Below, in pieces: positions 43,923 to 55,670 of a stretch of 64,000 nt of DNA (position 1 is its first letter; every line of letters begins with the position of its first letter). The notes beneath the pieces were generated by a model. It was not told the DNA's origin. It saw nothing but the letters and a program-made list of their open reading frames with translations, and made no database searches. The translations under genes and the position numbers were made by a program. The DNA is from Morinoia aosen (lineage: Eukaryota; Arthropoda; Malacostraca; Amphipoda; Talitridae): positions 27,817,891-27,881,890 of the forward strand of contig CM059573.1 in assembly GCA_030386875.1 (NCBI GenBank), given 5' to 3'.

Positions 43923-44576
43923 CTACTGTGCGTCGCTGTTCGCGTTTCCCGTAGTCATTTCAGCATAACGGGGGCAGAATCGTGAGGCGCACTTTCGCGC
44001 TTGGTCACAGAATTTTGCGTGATACCAACAGAGGTTACTACTTGCGTCCCAGGAGCACGACCGAAAGCGGCGGTTTTGAGCTGACCTGTCATAAGACCTA
44101 CCTCTACCAAAACGTTGGGGAGGAGGACCGTACTCATAATCATTGTTGTCGTACCGTGGAAATCTACCTGGGCCTTGTTGAATATGGGCTACACTGTGAC
44201 CTAACTGACATCTCTGGAAGGCTTGTTTTAGCTCTAAAATCTCACGCTGCATTGATTCCATAGAGGTGGGAGGTTGGATATTGGGAGTATTTGACGGGCT
44301 AAAAATCGCAGCTGATGCGTTCAAGGGAGCTACATGAGCACTTTGGAACATGTTAAGGTTCCTCATCACTGTCTCTGTCGCCTGCGCCAAAGTGCCCAGG
44401 CTCTCATTCGGACCTACTATACGAGCAGAGGTTAGAGATGACAATGGAGAACTGCGACGTTTACTGGTAACGATGTTGTACAGGCTGGGGTGCGGACCAA
44501 ATGCGCGGGCCCTAAAGAGCTCACCGCTTATAAGACCTCTGAGGTGCTTAGGGTAGGGGGGCGTGCTCGCTCGCAT
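43923..44576 (-). pseudogene. Gypsy gag, C-terminal part
   Basis: A 217-codon frame. The middle is LAQATETVMRNLNMFQ-type gag sequence and a Gln-rich segment. Near the end CWYHAKFCDQARKCASRFC is a variant of the WYH...C..C nucleocapsid motif of invertebrate gypsy elements. The capsid N-terminal half is absent; the first roughly 50 residues do not look like gag. A related gag N-terminus sits at 60678-61244, but they are not contiguous even if the BEL insertion is removed. Confidence 0.7.
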
Positions 44577-46137
44577 ATTACCTCCCCTCTTTAACCGGAT
44601 AGGTATTCAATTATAAATAAAAAAAATAATATTCGGGCAGATAAAAACAAAAATTTTAATTTCAAACACCGAATCCGCCTCACATGCGTGTAATACTCAA
44701 AGGTAATTCTATTAACTCGGAAATACACTGGTACATAATTGAATCGTGGTTCTTCACCCTTAAAAGATCAATACGAATAAATTTAGTCAAATTTAGTAAC
44801 AGTACTTAGCTCAAGAAGTATCAACACAAGCCGCAACACAAGCTGGGAGTATAAAGGCGCTGAAGCGATATAACATAATACCCTTATCCTCAACATGAAA
44901 AGAAATAAAACACTAACTGCGATAAAAAAACAACAGCACAACTATTGAACTATTGAATATACTTACTTACGTCAACAAGACACAGCAAAGGGAAGTAAAC
45001 AAAACGCAGATAATCTCATTTATAAAAAACCCAATTTCGATTCGCATCAACCCAAATAATTTCATTTCCTTCACAATAAAAAGTTATTACTCGTTGCAAC
45101 AATTTGTAAATAAAAACAATTTAGACATCAATTAATCGCAAGGATAATTTCGAAATCGTGGCCACTGCAAATGCCTCTACAGCAAACATCATCCATTTGC
45201 TTGAACATCGTTACTTGACGTTAGTAAAGTCACGCATACACATAAGTATTATAACTAAATAAAGCAAACAAAATAAACCTAGGGATTATAAGATTATAAT
45301 AACTCCGAGCAAAACACGAGTTCTTCAACGAGGCAATTTAGGAAAATTTTATAATGAACAACGCTATTACCTCGAAAGTAACGAAAAATAATTCAGAAAA
45401 GATAATGAAATTAGATGGATATCAAATTAGAGGTTTTCAATTAGAAGTTTTCACCAACAAAAAAAAAAATATTGACGTTAGATAAAGATTACAAATCGTC
45501 GTATGCGTTTCCGTAGACTTCAGAATAGATGTTAATTAAAGTTATTCTTATTAATTGTTATAATGTTAAATCCAAACATCGCACAAATTACAACGGAACT
45601 TTTCCACTATTAGTAAAACAAACAATCAGAATAAAAAGAGTGCCGTAGACTCGTAAAACATAATTCTATCGGTAACATAACGATATAGAACGATATAGAA
45701 ATAGAGTAACCTAAAAAGATCACCAAATAAGAATATGGAACTCGGGTTTCGCACCCTGCAAAAATAAAAGAATAATCACTAAACCGTTTCAAATTATCGT
45801 AATGTAAGCGTAATAAAATGTAAACAAAGTCCATAATTTTGAACGACTCATAATTTATAATTACCTACTTTCAAGTTTCTAAATATACTTAAGCCACGTT
45901 GGCAACACTACGAACATGGTAAAGTAACATCGTAGAAAATAAACACTCTTTTTCATTAATCTAGCTTTTCATCTTTTCAAGTTGAGTTATTTTTGTATGT
46001 AAAGTCAATGGTTCACCGTATCAATGGTTCACCGTTCAAAGTCAATGGTTCACCGTATCAATGGTTCACCGTTGTTCTCCTTCCCTTTCACGAAAGTGAA
46101 TTATCCCTAGTTAGTATGGGTAAACTGCGCGCGGAGC
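44577..46137. other. AT-rich spacer with a small tandem repeat
   Basis: No gene is recognised. 46001-46037 and 46038-46074 are two tandem copies of a 37-bp unit containing TCAATGGTTCACCGTATC, directly left of the second TTAA MITE. Confidence 0.5.
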
Positions 46138-47294
46138 TTAAGGGGGTCCTCCGGAAAAAAAAATTTGATCCGATTGGTCTGAAATTTGGTCAGTATATGT
46201 AGTTTTGCAAGACAAACATATATGAACTCATGAAATTTTTTGATTTAGGCCTTAGTTTTTCCGCAAAATTTGAAATATCAGTTTTTTAAGTCATTTTTAT
46301 ACCTATTTCAAAAGAATAGAAGTCATTGAGTTTTTATGCTAGAACAAATTCAAAGACAGTTTTGGAATCCTTGGAACATTTCTAACAAAGACATATTCAG
46401 GGATTTTGCATTTTTATTTTTATTTTTTTTGTATGCGAAAATTTACCAACATATCAGAAAAAAACGAAATTTTGGGATTTGAACTATTATAAAAAAAGAT
46501 AAAATGTAAGAATGGAAAAAGTGTAATATAACTTTGTTAGAAATGTTCCAAGGATTCCAAAACTGTCTTTTTTTCTTCCTAGCATAAAAACTCAATGACT
46601 TCTATTCTTTTGAATTTTTAGAATAAGTGACTTTACAGTATAGGTCAAAAACTAAATTTTTTGTTGAAGTGTGATATAATGGAAAATTTATGCAATTGAA
46701 TGCTGTTTTCATTTTTATTTCCATAATCTCCATGCATAACATCATATTCACACTGTGAATTGTAATTTCCAAAAAAGAAAAAAATTAAAAAAAAATTTTA
46801 CTTGTTTCATATAATTTATGAAATTTTTTGCTTTCAGCTTGCTTCTTATGAAATTTGACTATTATAGGTAACTTTTGAAAGAAACACAATTTCCTCCATA
46901 CATATTTTTGATTCAGGTCTTAGTTCTTGAAAAAATTTGACATATGGGTTTTTAGTCCACTGGTATTGATATTTCAAAAGAATAGAACTCATTGAGTTTT
47001 TATGCTAGAACAAAAACAAAGAGTTTTAGAATCCTTGGAACATATCTAACAAAAGTACATTCGCAAATTTTCCATTTCTTTTTTTGTTTTCTTTTTATAT
47101 GGGTTCGAAATGGGCAAAAAATTTTAAAATTTTGGTTCCCTTCCTCCTCCCCTGGGGGAAGTATTGTCCGTATCTATTGTCCGTAGCGCAATAAAATTTT
47201 AGGACGGAATAGTCCACCACCTAAGAGTTCTTTTCCAACAATAAGATGAAAAATGACCATCGGAGTGAAAAGGGGCCCCGGAGGACCCCCTGAA
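46138..47294. mobile_element. TTAA-flanked MITE, copy 2
   Basis: TTAA then GGGGGTCCTCCGG at the left, the exact inverse CCGGAGGACCCCC at the right followed by TGAA (one change from TTAA). Length 1157 bp, close to the 1149 bp of copy 1. Internal hairpin arms at about 46310-46395 and 46535-46620, and a third partial arm at about 46970-47060. The TGTCCGTAGCGC and TCTTTTCCAACAA segments near the right end match copy 1. No transposase. Confidence 0.75.
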
Positions 47295-48914
47295 GTGGTT
47301 GACTGCGCGCGGAACTTAAGTTGTCGTCAAGGCCGCCTCATTTGTTGACAGGCGCTCTGCCGCCAGGCCTTGCACACCTATCGTACATTGCGTGAAGGTG
47401 TCGCGTTTTTAATACGTGACACGCTCGTGCTCCCTGAGCCCGTACACCCACGCGAAGCTGAAATTGAAATGAATACAAAAACGATTAGCATGACAAAAAA
47501 AATAATAGGAATAAACACAATTTCAATGAACCTGAAAGATATACTATATTAAAACACAAACTCAAAGTCTCGCTTAAAGCGAAACGCAGCTTGATGACTA
47601 ACAGCTTAGATGTAAAAGTGTTAAATGTTAAAACGTGAAAAGTTTAAACCTTTTCAATGTAAAAACTAAAAATAAACAATGAGGTTTAATCGAGGCCAAT
47701 TATAAAGCACTCTATAAGAAATGAACAAATAATGCTCGTCGACAAGAATAAATTTCGAGTAAGAACTGCACCCAGATTTCTGATCGGGTAATTTCCATTC
47801 ACTGTAAAAATTTAATTAATTCGTGCTGACGATAAAACATTCCAACCAATAATAAAAAAAAATAATTTTAATTTCAATGTAGCGCCAAGACTGACTGTCT
47901 CGCGAGATGGACTGCAATATCAGCGTTTGCTTTTAGCAACCGAGGAATTCGCTCACCATATAAATTGTCAATTCAGCGACAACGTCCAAGAGATTTCACG
48001 CCTAGAGTTGCATGTGCACATTGCATGTCCCCATACTGGCCACCAAATTGCATGTCCCTTGCCAACAGAGTCCTGTCACTAGCACTAGCACTCGTACCAG
48101 GCGCAGTGGTGCCCGCAGGACTAGTCATGGTAGCAGTAAATCGCGGAACGCTGATCCTACCACTTTTAGTTTTTATCGTCTCCGATCATATGTATTCTCC
48201 TCGGAATCAGATGTATCCGACATGGGTAATATTAACCCAATATTAAAATTCATCGTTCCACATAACCGTTATTACACAACATGCAAAAAAAACACACTCC
48301 TAAATTCCAATAATATCAGCACTAAAAATACACGATCAATACAAATACACGATCAATTTCCTCAATGCCACTCACCCTGAAATTTACTCGAAAAACTTTG
48401 AACAATAAACTACAGAAAAACCTTGGAAAAACTCCAGAACTCCAGAGGAACACAATAAAACACCTGAACCCTCTTACCAACACTACAAATCACAATAAAA
48501 CAAATTTACACACTTACTCAGGAACATCTTTCCACTCTGTAAATAGAACGAAAGGTAATTTAAACCGGTAATCCAACGAACGAGCGTCACACTCCACCTT
48601 ACATTACTTCTGAACTGTAACTGAAACAGAGCCTTGCTCAATGCAGACTGCAGTGCAGACCCGCAATGCGGCTATTGTTGCCAAGCGCGGCATTAGCCGA
48701 CAGAAAAAAAACTACTCAAAACAAAGCTCGAGCTGCCTTTGCTTACGTTCTCGGTGCAGGTGCACTCGCTCACGCAAGAATTTCACCCAAGAAATCACTT
48801 AACTGAAAAACGTCGAGCTACAGGGTAGGATGCCGCTGCTAAACGATGTCGTGAGACGATGCCGTAAGACGTTGTCGTGGATTGCGCAGATTGAGATTTC
48901 GTAGCAATCACTAA
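47295..48914. other. Spacer left of the BEL element; nothing firmly recognised
   Basis: GC-richer patches (47320-47460, 47985-48130, 48640-48780) alternate with AT-rich DNA. CATATAAATTGTCAATTCAG (about 47957) could be a TATA and initiator pair. Short open frames at 47965-48571 are unrecognised. Possibly remains of an LTR. Confidence 0.35.
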
Positions 48915-51083
48915 TGTCGCGCCCTTGTTCCCCTTCGCCAGGTAAGAAAAACACCGGAAGAAGAAGGAGGTTGTATTGGGCGCGGTTGAATACGTCACTG
49001 CAAAAACAAGAGTTATTTAGTTCTACAAATGGAGGCACTACCTAGGCTTCGGCTCGGAACTTTATATCTTTTCCTTGGAGCACTGATTTCAATTAGATAC
49101 AATATTTCCTCGAAGTGGTTTGAATCGTTGAAACAGCACCGGAATGCTGAGTCGTAGTCACAACAAAATGTTCACACAAATTTGAAAGAAACGAGACGGA
49201 AGCAAGGTAAGCCATTTCATAATAGAGCCACCAATATATTACTACTTTCAAAGTCAGGATTTTTCACCCAATTGCTGCAATTTTTACTCACGTACTCAGT
49301 AAAGATTAGATTATAATGACATCGAAAGGGTGTGAAATTTAGGTTGCACACAAGTTCAATCATGGACTTCTCAGTAAGAGATAAACGGCTTAAAAAAGTT
49401 GAGTCATAGAGACGAAAGCAACAAAACAAAGCTATGAGTTACACGATATGCAAACTTTCCGTAATAGACAGAAAAAGAGGGGGAATCGAAAACCTAATCA
49501 ATGTATGTATATTTATAAAATATTTCTCATGAATTCTATCGTGAACAAATGAAATACCTAAAAAGGGCTAAAAAACATCACCTTAATTTTGGGGCCCGAA
49601 CGATACAAAAGAGAAACTCTACTCAACTACGAAATTATTTCATAAAAAATACTCTACCGATAAGGACAGCAACTTTACAGAGTAGCCATAGTTTTCAACG
49701 AGGAGCGAATCAGTTTCGAAAACAACGCAGATTTCAAGAAAAATAAGAAGCACTGCGAGAAAACAAATGTAAAATTAAATAAGAAGTTTCTAATCGACTT
49801 CGATTTATTACTAGAGCTTAGATCACTTGACACGACGGAAAACAAGGTGGTACGTCTTAAACTTAAAATACTTACATCTTTATATGCGAGACCTCTGCTA
49901 TGACACATACCCTAACCTAATCATCACGTTTTACATTGCCTGTAAAGTAAAAGGAATCACATTAAGTTGTTATCAAACGCACACGAGATTTACAAACCAG
50001 ACTAGGCTTAACTTTACAAAGACACGAAAGGGCTCAAGGTCGGCCATTTTTTTATATGGCGCTCGAGGCGCAGTAATACAAGACACCTGCATATAGATGA
50101 CTCGTAAATGCACAAGAGAATCAAATGCTATCATAACTCTGCAAATCAAAGCATCTCGGCCCCTTCAATAAATAACGCACTTCTTCGATCATACAAATGA
50201 TTTTGAGACTCAGTGGTTAAAACTTACAGAGAAATAAAAAATCACTTGAACAAGACAAAACGCACAGTGAAAACATTCTGAAGCTACCGAAGCACACATT
50301 TGAAAATTTGACACACGCAAAGGTAGAATGGCTATCTACCGTTCTTACAGATATAAGGCACACTTTCACTCCAGTTCCTTAATTTATATTAAGTTCGATC
50401 ATCACTTAAAAAAGGATTAAACACATTTAATGCGCAGGCACAAGAGAATTAGAAGGGCGCCTGAGCACGAAATGTCACAACTGCTCTCGGAAGAGCTTCT
50501 GCTACAGTGACGTGGAAGCTATTCCACAGGGGACGCCAAATAAGAATGTTACCAGAAAACCCCAGCATACGCTAAAGGAAAAAACCCAGATCAACGAAAA
50601 GGGCGTAAATGAATAAATTTTCTTACACTTTTCTATTGTTTTCGAGGTTACCAAATAGTACAATCATTTTAGCTCCTTGAAATTAATTGTTTTGCCAACA
50701 CAAGTCGTGGCTGTAAACCCCAGGAGACAGATAAAAACCCAGATCCGTGGTTAAAACCCCAGAATGCGCAGCCCACAGACTTAGAATCAAGATTGGCAGA
50801 GAACTCCAGCAATTACTTCTACGTGCGCGAACAGAACTAGAACGTTTGATAAGTATCGGAGTTTTTTATTCTTAATTTAAATAAAGATATTATCGACTTC
50901 ATATATCGACATTTAGTGACATTAACGATTAATTTCGCTGATAGAATTAAGTTATTGACCTAAAATCGCTCATTTCAAAATCACGAATTTGCTCTGGAAA
51001 TTTCGGAACAGTCAAATGAGAAACGGTTCATTTAAATGGCGGGCTAAAACCCAAATGACTTAAAGACGGAGAAAGGCATGACA
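48915..51083 (-). repeat. 3' LTR of the BEL element (2169 bp)
   Basis: Plus-strand ends are TGTCGCGCCC and GGCATGACA, so TG...CA on either strand. It aligns without gaps to 57913-60081 with about ten substitutions (for example near 48986, 49291, 50477, 50716, 50900). Open frames inside (such as 49549-49746) are noncoding and are simply repeated in the other LTR. Confidence 0.97.
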
Positions 51084-51097
51084 CTCCCCCCTCTTTT
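51084..51097 (-). promoter_or_regulatory. Polypurine tract
   Basis: On the minus strand AAAAGAGGGGGGAG directly abuts the start of the 3' LTR (TGTCATGCC). This is the expected primer for plus-strand DNA synthesis. Confidence 0.9.
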
Positions 51098-51656
51098 GGA
51101 AAAATACACAGGCAAACATCCTTGCGACGGCTTGAAGAGAGCACGTAAAGAGTACCTTAGCTTTGTACACGATAATCAGTAACATTACGCTTATACTAAA
51201 AGACCATACATCAATCCGTTACAATACAAAATTTCTCAAATCTAGATAGAGATCAATGTTCCTTAGTCCGATAGGCACAAGAACAAAGCACGTGACTAGT
51301 GTTAGGAACGTTACGAGCGAATAATACAACAAAATTAGAGGCGAACCCCGTCAGTATTCAAATCTAATATTCTATAGTAGTCAAACCGCAAACTGACTTA
51401 GTGAGAGATAGATAGGAGAGGAAAAACGAAAGTGCTTCACGCATCACACCACTACCGGGAGAGGAAGGGGAAGTCTGCAGCTCTTCACCTCCCCCCATCA
51501 GCAGCAGTGAGACACCTTCCGCCGATCGCTTGAAATAAGCATATTAAAAAATAGGTAAGCTCGACAGGTAGACTGGAAGGACGCGTCACAGTTGCGACGG
51601 GCACGATAGATAGAGTACACTAATCAAATTGATTCGAGAATCTGACACTATGAGAT
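51098..51656 (-). other. 3' untranslated region of the BEL element
   Basis: Noncoding stretch between the pol stop and the polypurine tract. No envelope-like frame is present. Confidence 0.6.
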
Positions 51657-54600
51657 CTAGTTGTCTCCTCGGAGACCTAAACTTACTACCTTTCCTATCG
51701 GACGTTCGCACGCTATCGTACCTCCCGCAGCAGCGGCCCGAGATACCACTACGGAACGTACTAGACCGTCCCCGCTCTTCTTGACCCTGACTACCCTACC
51801 CATCGCCCATTTATTTCTCGGAGCGGGCTCGACGAGCATGACGATGTCTCCAGGGCTCAAGTTGGTTGTCCTCTTCGTCCACTTGGAGCGCGATTGAAGC
51901 TCCTGTATGTAGTCGCTTTTCCACTTCTGCCAGAAGACCTCTGCCAGATGGTTGACTCTACGCCAGCGCTTCTTTCCGTAGGCTATGAGGTCCGCAGGGG
52001 AGGTGTCGCAGAGAGGAGGGTTGTCGCCCGCTTCTTTCAACGTTAGGAGCATGTTTGGAGTCAGGGGTTGTGGATCATTAGGGTCGCTCGATAGGGACCA
52101 TAATGGCGTGTTGTTGACGATTGATGCTGCTTCTTGAAAAAAGGTGTAGAGCTCATCTCTACTAGGCGTTCGCATGCCGCACTGGGAAAGCGAGAACAAC
52201 ATGGCCTTCTTTATAGCTCCCACTTTACGTTCCCAAACTCCACCAAAATGGGGTGCGTGAGGGGGATTAAAGATCCACTGTACATCGAAGTCTTGCAGCG
52301 TCTTGGAGAGTGACCTCATGTCGAGGTCCTGGTTATAGCTGCCGACGAAATTAGAACCGCGGTCGCTCCTTATGATTTTGCACGATCCACGAACGCACAT
52401 GAATCGCCTGAGAGCGTTTCGAAAGCTGGAAGTGTCCATGGCAGGCAGCGGTTCCACATGCACCGCTCTAGAGGTTAGACAGGTCAACACCAAGGCCCAT
52501 ACCTTAGAAGTCCTCTTATTGCTTCTCGTAGAGATTCCCTCGACGACCTGCCACGGGCCTGCCACGTCCAAACCTGTGTTCGTAAAGGGAGCGGTGCAAG
52601 CAAGTTGGTCTTCTGGTAGGTCACTCATTTTCTGCTCTTCGGGTCTCCTTCTCAATTTTCTGCAGACGACGCAATCATTTACGAACTTACGGATGACCTT
52701 CTTTCCGTGCACTATTTGATAGCCTGCATCTCGTACGGCTTCATGGGAAATGTGAGCACCTTGATGCCCGGAGAGTTTGTGATAATGAGACACAATGCTA
52801 GAGGTGAGCGGGTGGTCTTCGGGAAGCACAATGGGGTGCTTTATACACCCGGGCAAGTTGACGCGCCTGAGGCGTCCGCCTACTCGCAACAGACCGTCAG
52901 CATCAATAAAGGGGCTCAAAGAAGACAAAGGGTGGCGCAGAGGAATGTCCTTTTCTTTCTTGAGATTACTGATCACGTCTTGAAAGGTTGCGTGTTGAAC
53001 GTCAGAGATGGCTAACTTCTCACCCCCGAAGTTTAGTGATTCCAAGGGTCTGATGGCCAGAGCCACTCCTTTTCTTTGCTGAGTTCGGTCCTTCCATTTG
53101 AAATAGAAGTTCGTCGCCAGTCTTGATGCTGTACGAACAGAGACAAAGTCACCAGTTAAGTAGGCAGGAACTTCACGCTGAAGCTCTGGGGTCTGAAGGG
53201 AGGTGACGAAATTCGAGCATTCCTGGACGAGTTTCTCCTCGGGCAAACTCACTGAAAGCGAGATATCTGCGCCTTCTTGCTCGTCAGGCAGATGATCTTC
53301 CCACAGAAAGGAAGGGCCCGTCAACCAGCGTATCCTCTTCAGGTTCTCTGCACTTGTAGGACGAGAGGCCATATCCGCCGGGTTGCACTCTGTGGCTACG
53401 TACCGCCAGAGTTCCTTTGGACGAACCTTCGTAGCCGCTTCAATTCTTCTAGTCACATACTTTGAAAATCTTTTAGTTTCGTTGTTGAGGTAGCCCAGCA
53501 CTACCTTGCTGTCTGAGTACATCACTACGTCGTTGATCTCGACGCTTATTTCTTCGCATATTCTTCTGGAGGCCTCACTGCACTCGACGGCCGCGCAGAG
53601 TTCCAAACGTGGTATGCTTGTGGCAGCTCTGGGAGCCACCTTGCTGTCAGCGCTTACAAAAGACACGTGTACTCGTCCACTCACATCGACTGATCGTAAG
53701 TAGGTGACATGTCCTATGGCTTGTTCAGAGGCGTCGGCAAAGGAATGCAAACTTCGTGACTGAACCTCCCCGAAGTCTCCAGGAATGAGGCACCTGTCCA
53801 ACGACAGGTCGGAGAGTCCTCGCAACGACTCTTTCCACGATTCCCACGTCGCAAGATGAGCGAAGGGAAGAGGGTCGTCCCACCCCAACTTTGCCAAATT
53901 TTCTGGGTCTTGTTTTACGGGAGGGATCAAGGTGCGCATGATCAGTCGGCCTCCCAATACGACGGGGCTAGCTAAGCCGATTGGATCGAAGATTGAATTG
54001 ACGGTGGCTAACAAACCACGTTTCGTGAACGGGCGGTCCACCACCTCGGTATGTACGTCAAACCGGTCGGTCGTAGTATTCCACGTCACTCCCAGGGTGC
54101 GCTGACTACAACCATCCTCCCAAAACTCCACTTTTCCTTCCTCGCGTTCCGATTCCGGGAATGCGTTCAAAACCTCCTGATGACTAGAAGAGATTTTGTG
54201 AAGACGAACCTTGAACGTCTCCAGGTACTCTCGAGTCTTGACTAGAATGTCGACGGCCTCTTGAGCTGAACCTGCGGATCCCAGTCCGTCGTCAACGTAA
54301 AATCCGCGCTCGACGTAGCTCAGAGCCTTCCAGGCAAGTCTGTCTCCGTTTTCTCTCTCCTCTCTTGAGGCTTCCCTAATGGCGTGGCGCAGACAGTGTG
54401 TTGCGACAGCCGGACTTGATCGATTTCCGAAGACGTGCACTCTTGCCCGGTATGAGACAATTGCTTTGCAAGGATCATTGTCCTTGAACCAGAAGAACCT
54501 GAGAAAATCTCGGTCGGAAGGACGGACATAGAAGGCGTGGAACATCTTTTCCACGTCGGCAACGAAACCAACCTTGTTCTCGCGAAACCTAAGGAGCACT

Positions 54601-55640
54601 CCGCGAAGACTGTTGTTGGCATCTGGCCCCTGAAGCAAGGTTCCGTTTAAGTTGCGTCCGAAATACTGCGCCGCAGAGTCGAAGACGATGCGCACCTTCT
54701 TTTTCTTGGGATGTGTAACGGGAAAAACCGGGAGATACCAAAAGTGTCCTTCGGCCGGTTGAAGTTCTTGGGAAGGCACTACCTCTACGTGTCCACTATC
54801 CACGTAGTCTTGGACTATCTTCAAACACTGCTGTAATTTGGCGGGGTCCTTGACTAACCGCGTCAAAGTGTTTCTGGAGCGGCGATAGACGGCCTTCGTG
54901 TTGTCTGGAAGCTCAGACATGCGATCTTTGAATGGCAGCGGAGTTTCTAGATGCCCTTCAGCATTTACAACTATGTTCTCGTCAATCAGCGACAAGAATT
55001 TCCTGTCCTCAACGGACGGTCCAGGACTCTCGTCGTCCATTCTGGTGTCGAAGACTGGAGCCAGAGGACCGAACCAAGGCTGAGCCGAAAAGTGATCTTC
55101 GACTTGAGTTTTATACACACTCATCTGCATGTTCGACGGGTGAGGCTCTGAAGGGTTGACTCTTCCAACAACAGCCCATCCCAAAGGTGTTTTGTAGACA
55201 GGGAGCTTCCGGTGGACCAGATCTGCAACTAATACGTCTTCAGCGTCTCGGCCCAGCAACAAACTCACGGGAGCATTGCAGTCCAGAGGAAGAAATTCCG
55301 ATGCAAGATGAGCGATGTCGGGGTTCTTCAAGACGTCTTCTCTCGTTGCCACGTCGTACTTATTATGAGGAATGCCGTCGTGCTCGAATAGCGGGGGAAG
55401 AGCGTAAGACTCAGAGCGGTTTACGCCCTTTACTCGAAAGCCCTCCGTAGTCCGACCGTAGGATTTAATTTTAGAACTTGAAATCGTGGTGATGGAATAC
55501 GTTTCCTTTTTGTGAGGTAATGCAAAGAAATCTAACAAAGAAGATGTGGCGAAAGAGTTGGTACTTTGGTCATCCAGGATGACGTAAGTGCGGAGAGTTT
55601 TACTGCTTCTTCCGGGCGCCGTCACGTCCACCAAGACCAT
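51657..55640 (-). CDS. pol: BEL/Pao Pol polyprotein (protease, RT, RNase H, integrase), 1327 aa
   Basis: Uninterrupted frame. Aspartic protease: ILDDQSTNSF at residues 21-30. Reverse transcriptase about 310-480, with the catalytic Asp in VADVEKMF (Asp362) and the active site YVDD at 448-451. RNase H-like region from SFADAS (Asp636) to MYSDSK (Asp710). Integrase zinc domain with SHYHKLSGHQ and CVVC (Cys990, Cys993). Integrase core Asp1025, Asp1093 and Glu1137. C-terminal region with FWQKWKSDYIQEL and NLSPGDIVML, as usual for BEL. All catalytic residues are present. The ATG at 55640 is only the first Met after the gag stop. The frame is open upstream to the UGA at 55671-55673, and KNRSCSK before the Met looks like part of the polyprotein, so Pol probably does not start at this Met. 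Confidence 0.95.
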   Translation of the reverse strand: MVLVDVTAPGRSSKTLRTYVILDDQSTNSFATSSLLDFFALPHKKETYSITTISSSKIKSYGRTTEGFRVKGVNRSESYALPPLFEHDGIPHNKYDVATREDVLKNPDIAHLASEFLPLDCNAPVSLLLGRDAEDVLVADLVHRKLPVYKTPLGWAVVGRVNPSEPHPSNMQMSVYKTQVEDHFSAQPWFGPLAPVFDTRMDDESPGPSVEDRKFLSLIDENIVVNAEGHLETPLPFKDRMSELPDNTKAVYRRSRNTLTRLVKDPAKLQQCLKIVQDYVDSGHVEVVPSQELQPAEGHFWYLPVFPVTHPKKKKVRIVFDSAAQYFGRNLNGTLLQGPDANNSLRGVLLRFRENKVGFVADVEKMFHAFYVRPSDRDFLRFFWFKDNDPCKAIVSYRARVHVFGNRSSPAVATHCLRHAIREASREERENGDRLAWKALSYVERGFYVDDGLGSAGSAQEAVDILVKTREYLETFKVRLHKISSSHQEVLNAFPESEREEGKVEFWEDGCSQRTLGVTWNTTTDRFDVHTEVVDRPFTKRGLLATVNSIFDPIGLASPVVLGGRLIMRTLIPPVKQDPENLAKLGWDDPLPFAHLATWESWKESLRGLSDLSLDRCLIPGDFGEVQSRSLHSFADASEQAIGHVTYLRSVDVSGRVHVSFVSADSKVAPRAATSIPRLELCAAVECSEASRRICEEISVEINDVVMYSDSKVVLGYLNNETKRFSKYVTRRIEAATKVRPKELWRYVATECNPADMASRPTSAENLKRIRWLTGPSFLWEDHLPDEQEGADISLSVSLPEEKLVQECSNFVTSLQTPELQREVPAYLTGDFVSVRTASRLATNFYFKWKDRTQQRKGVALAIRPLESLNFGGEKLAISDVQHATFQDVISNLKKEKDIPLRHPLSSLSPFIDADGLLRVGGRLRRVNLPGCIKHPIVLPEDHPLTSSIVSHYHKLSGHQGAHISHEAVRDAGYQIVHGKKVIRKFVNDCVVCRKLRRRPEEQKMSDLPEDQLACTAPFTNTGLDVAGPWQVVEGISTRSNKRTSKVWALVLTCLTSRAVHVEPLPAMDTSSFRNALRRFMCVRGSCKIIRSDRGSNFVGSYNQDLDMRSLSKTLQDFDVQWIFNPPHAPHFGGVWERKVGAIKKAMLFSLSQCGMRTPSRDELYTFFQEAASIVNNTPLWSLSSDPNDPQPLTPNMLLTLKEAGDNPPLCDTSPADLIAYGKKRWRRVNHLAEVFWQKWKSDYIQELQSRSKWTKRTTNLSPGDIVMLVEPAPRNKWAMGRVVRVKKSGDGLVRSVVVSRAAAAGGTIACERPIGKVVSLGLRGDN

Positions 55641-55670
55641 CTTAGAGCAGCTTCGGTTTTTCGATGGTTG

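Larger units (their letters stand above)
40899..44576 (-). mobile_element. Ty3/gypsy retrotransposon, internal region, degraded
   Basis: Gag (C-terminal part), protease, reverse transcriptase, RNase H and integrase occur in the canonical gypsy order on the minus strand but in several frames. No LTR pair is found. The gag N-terminus and integrase C-terminus are missing or replaced, so this is a partial copy. Confidence 0.85.

Noticed and set aside
49549..50096. Small ORFs repeated exactly at 58547-59094
   Set aside because: The identity is due to both lying in the two LTRs of one BEL element; the frames have no recognised domain.
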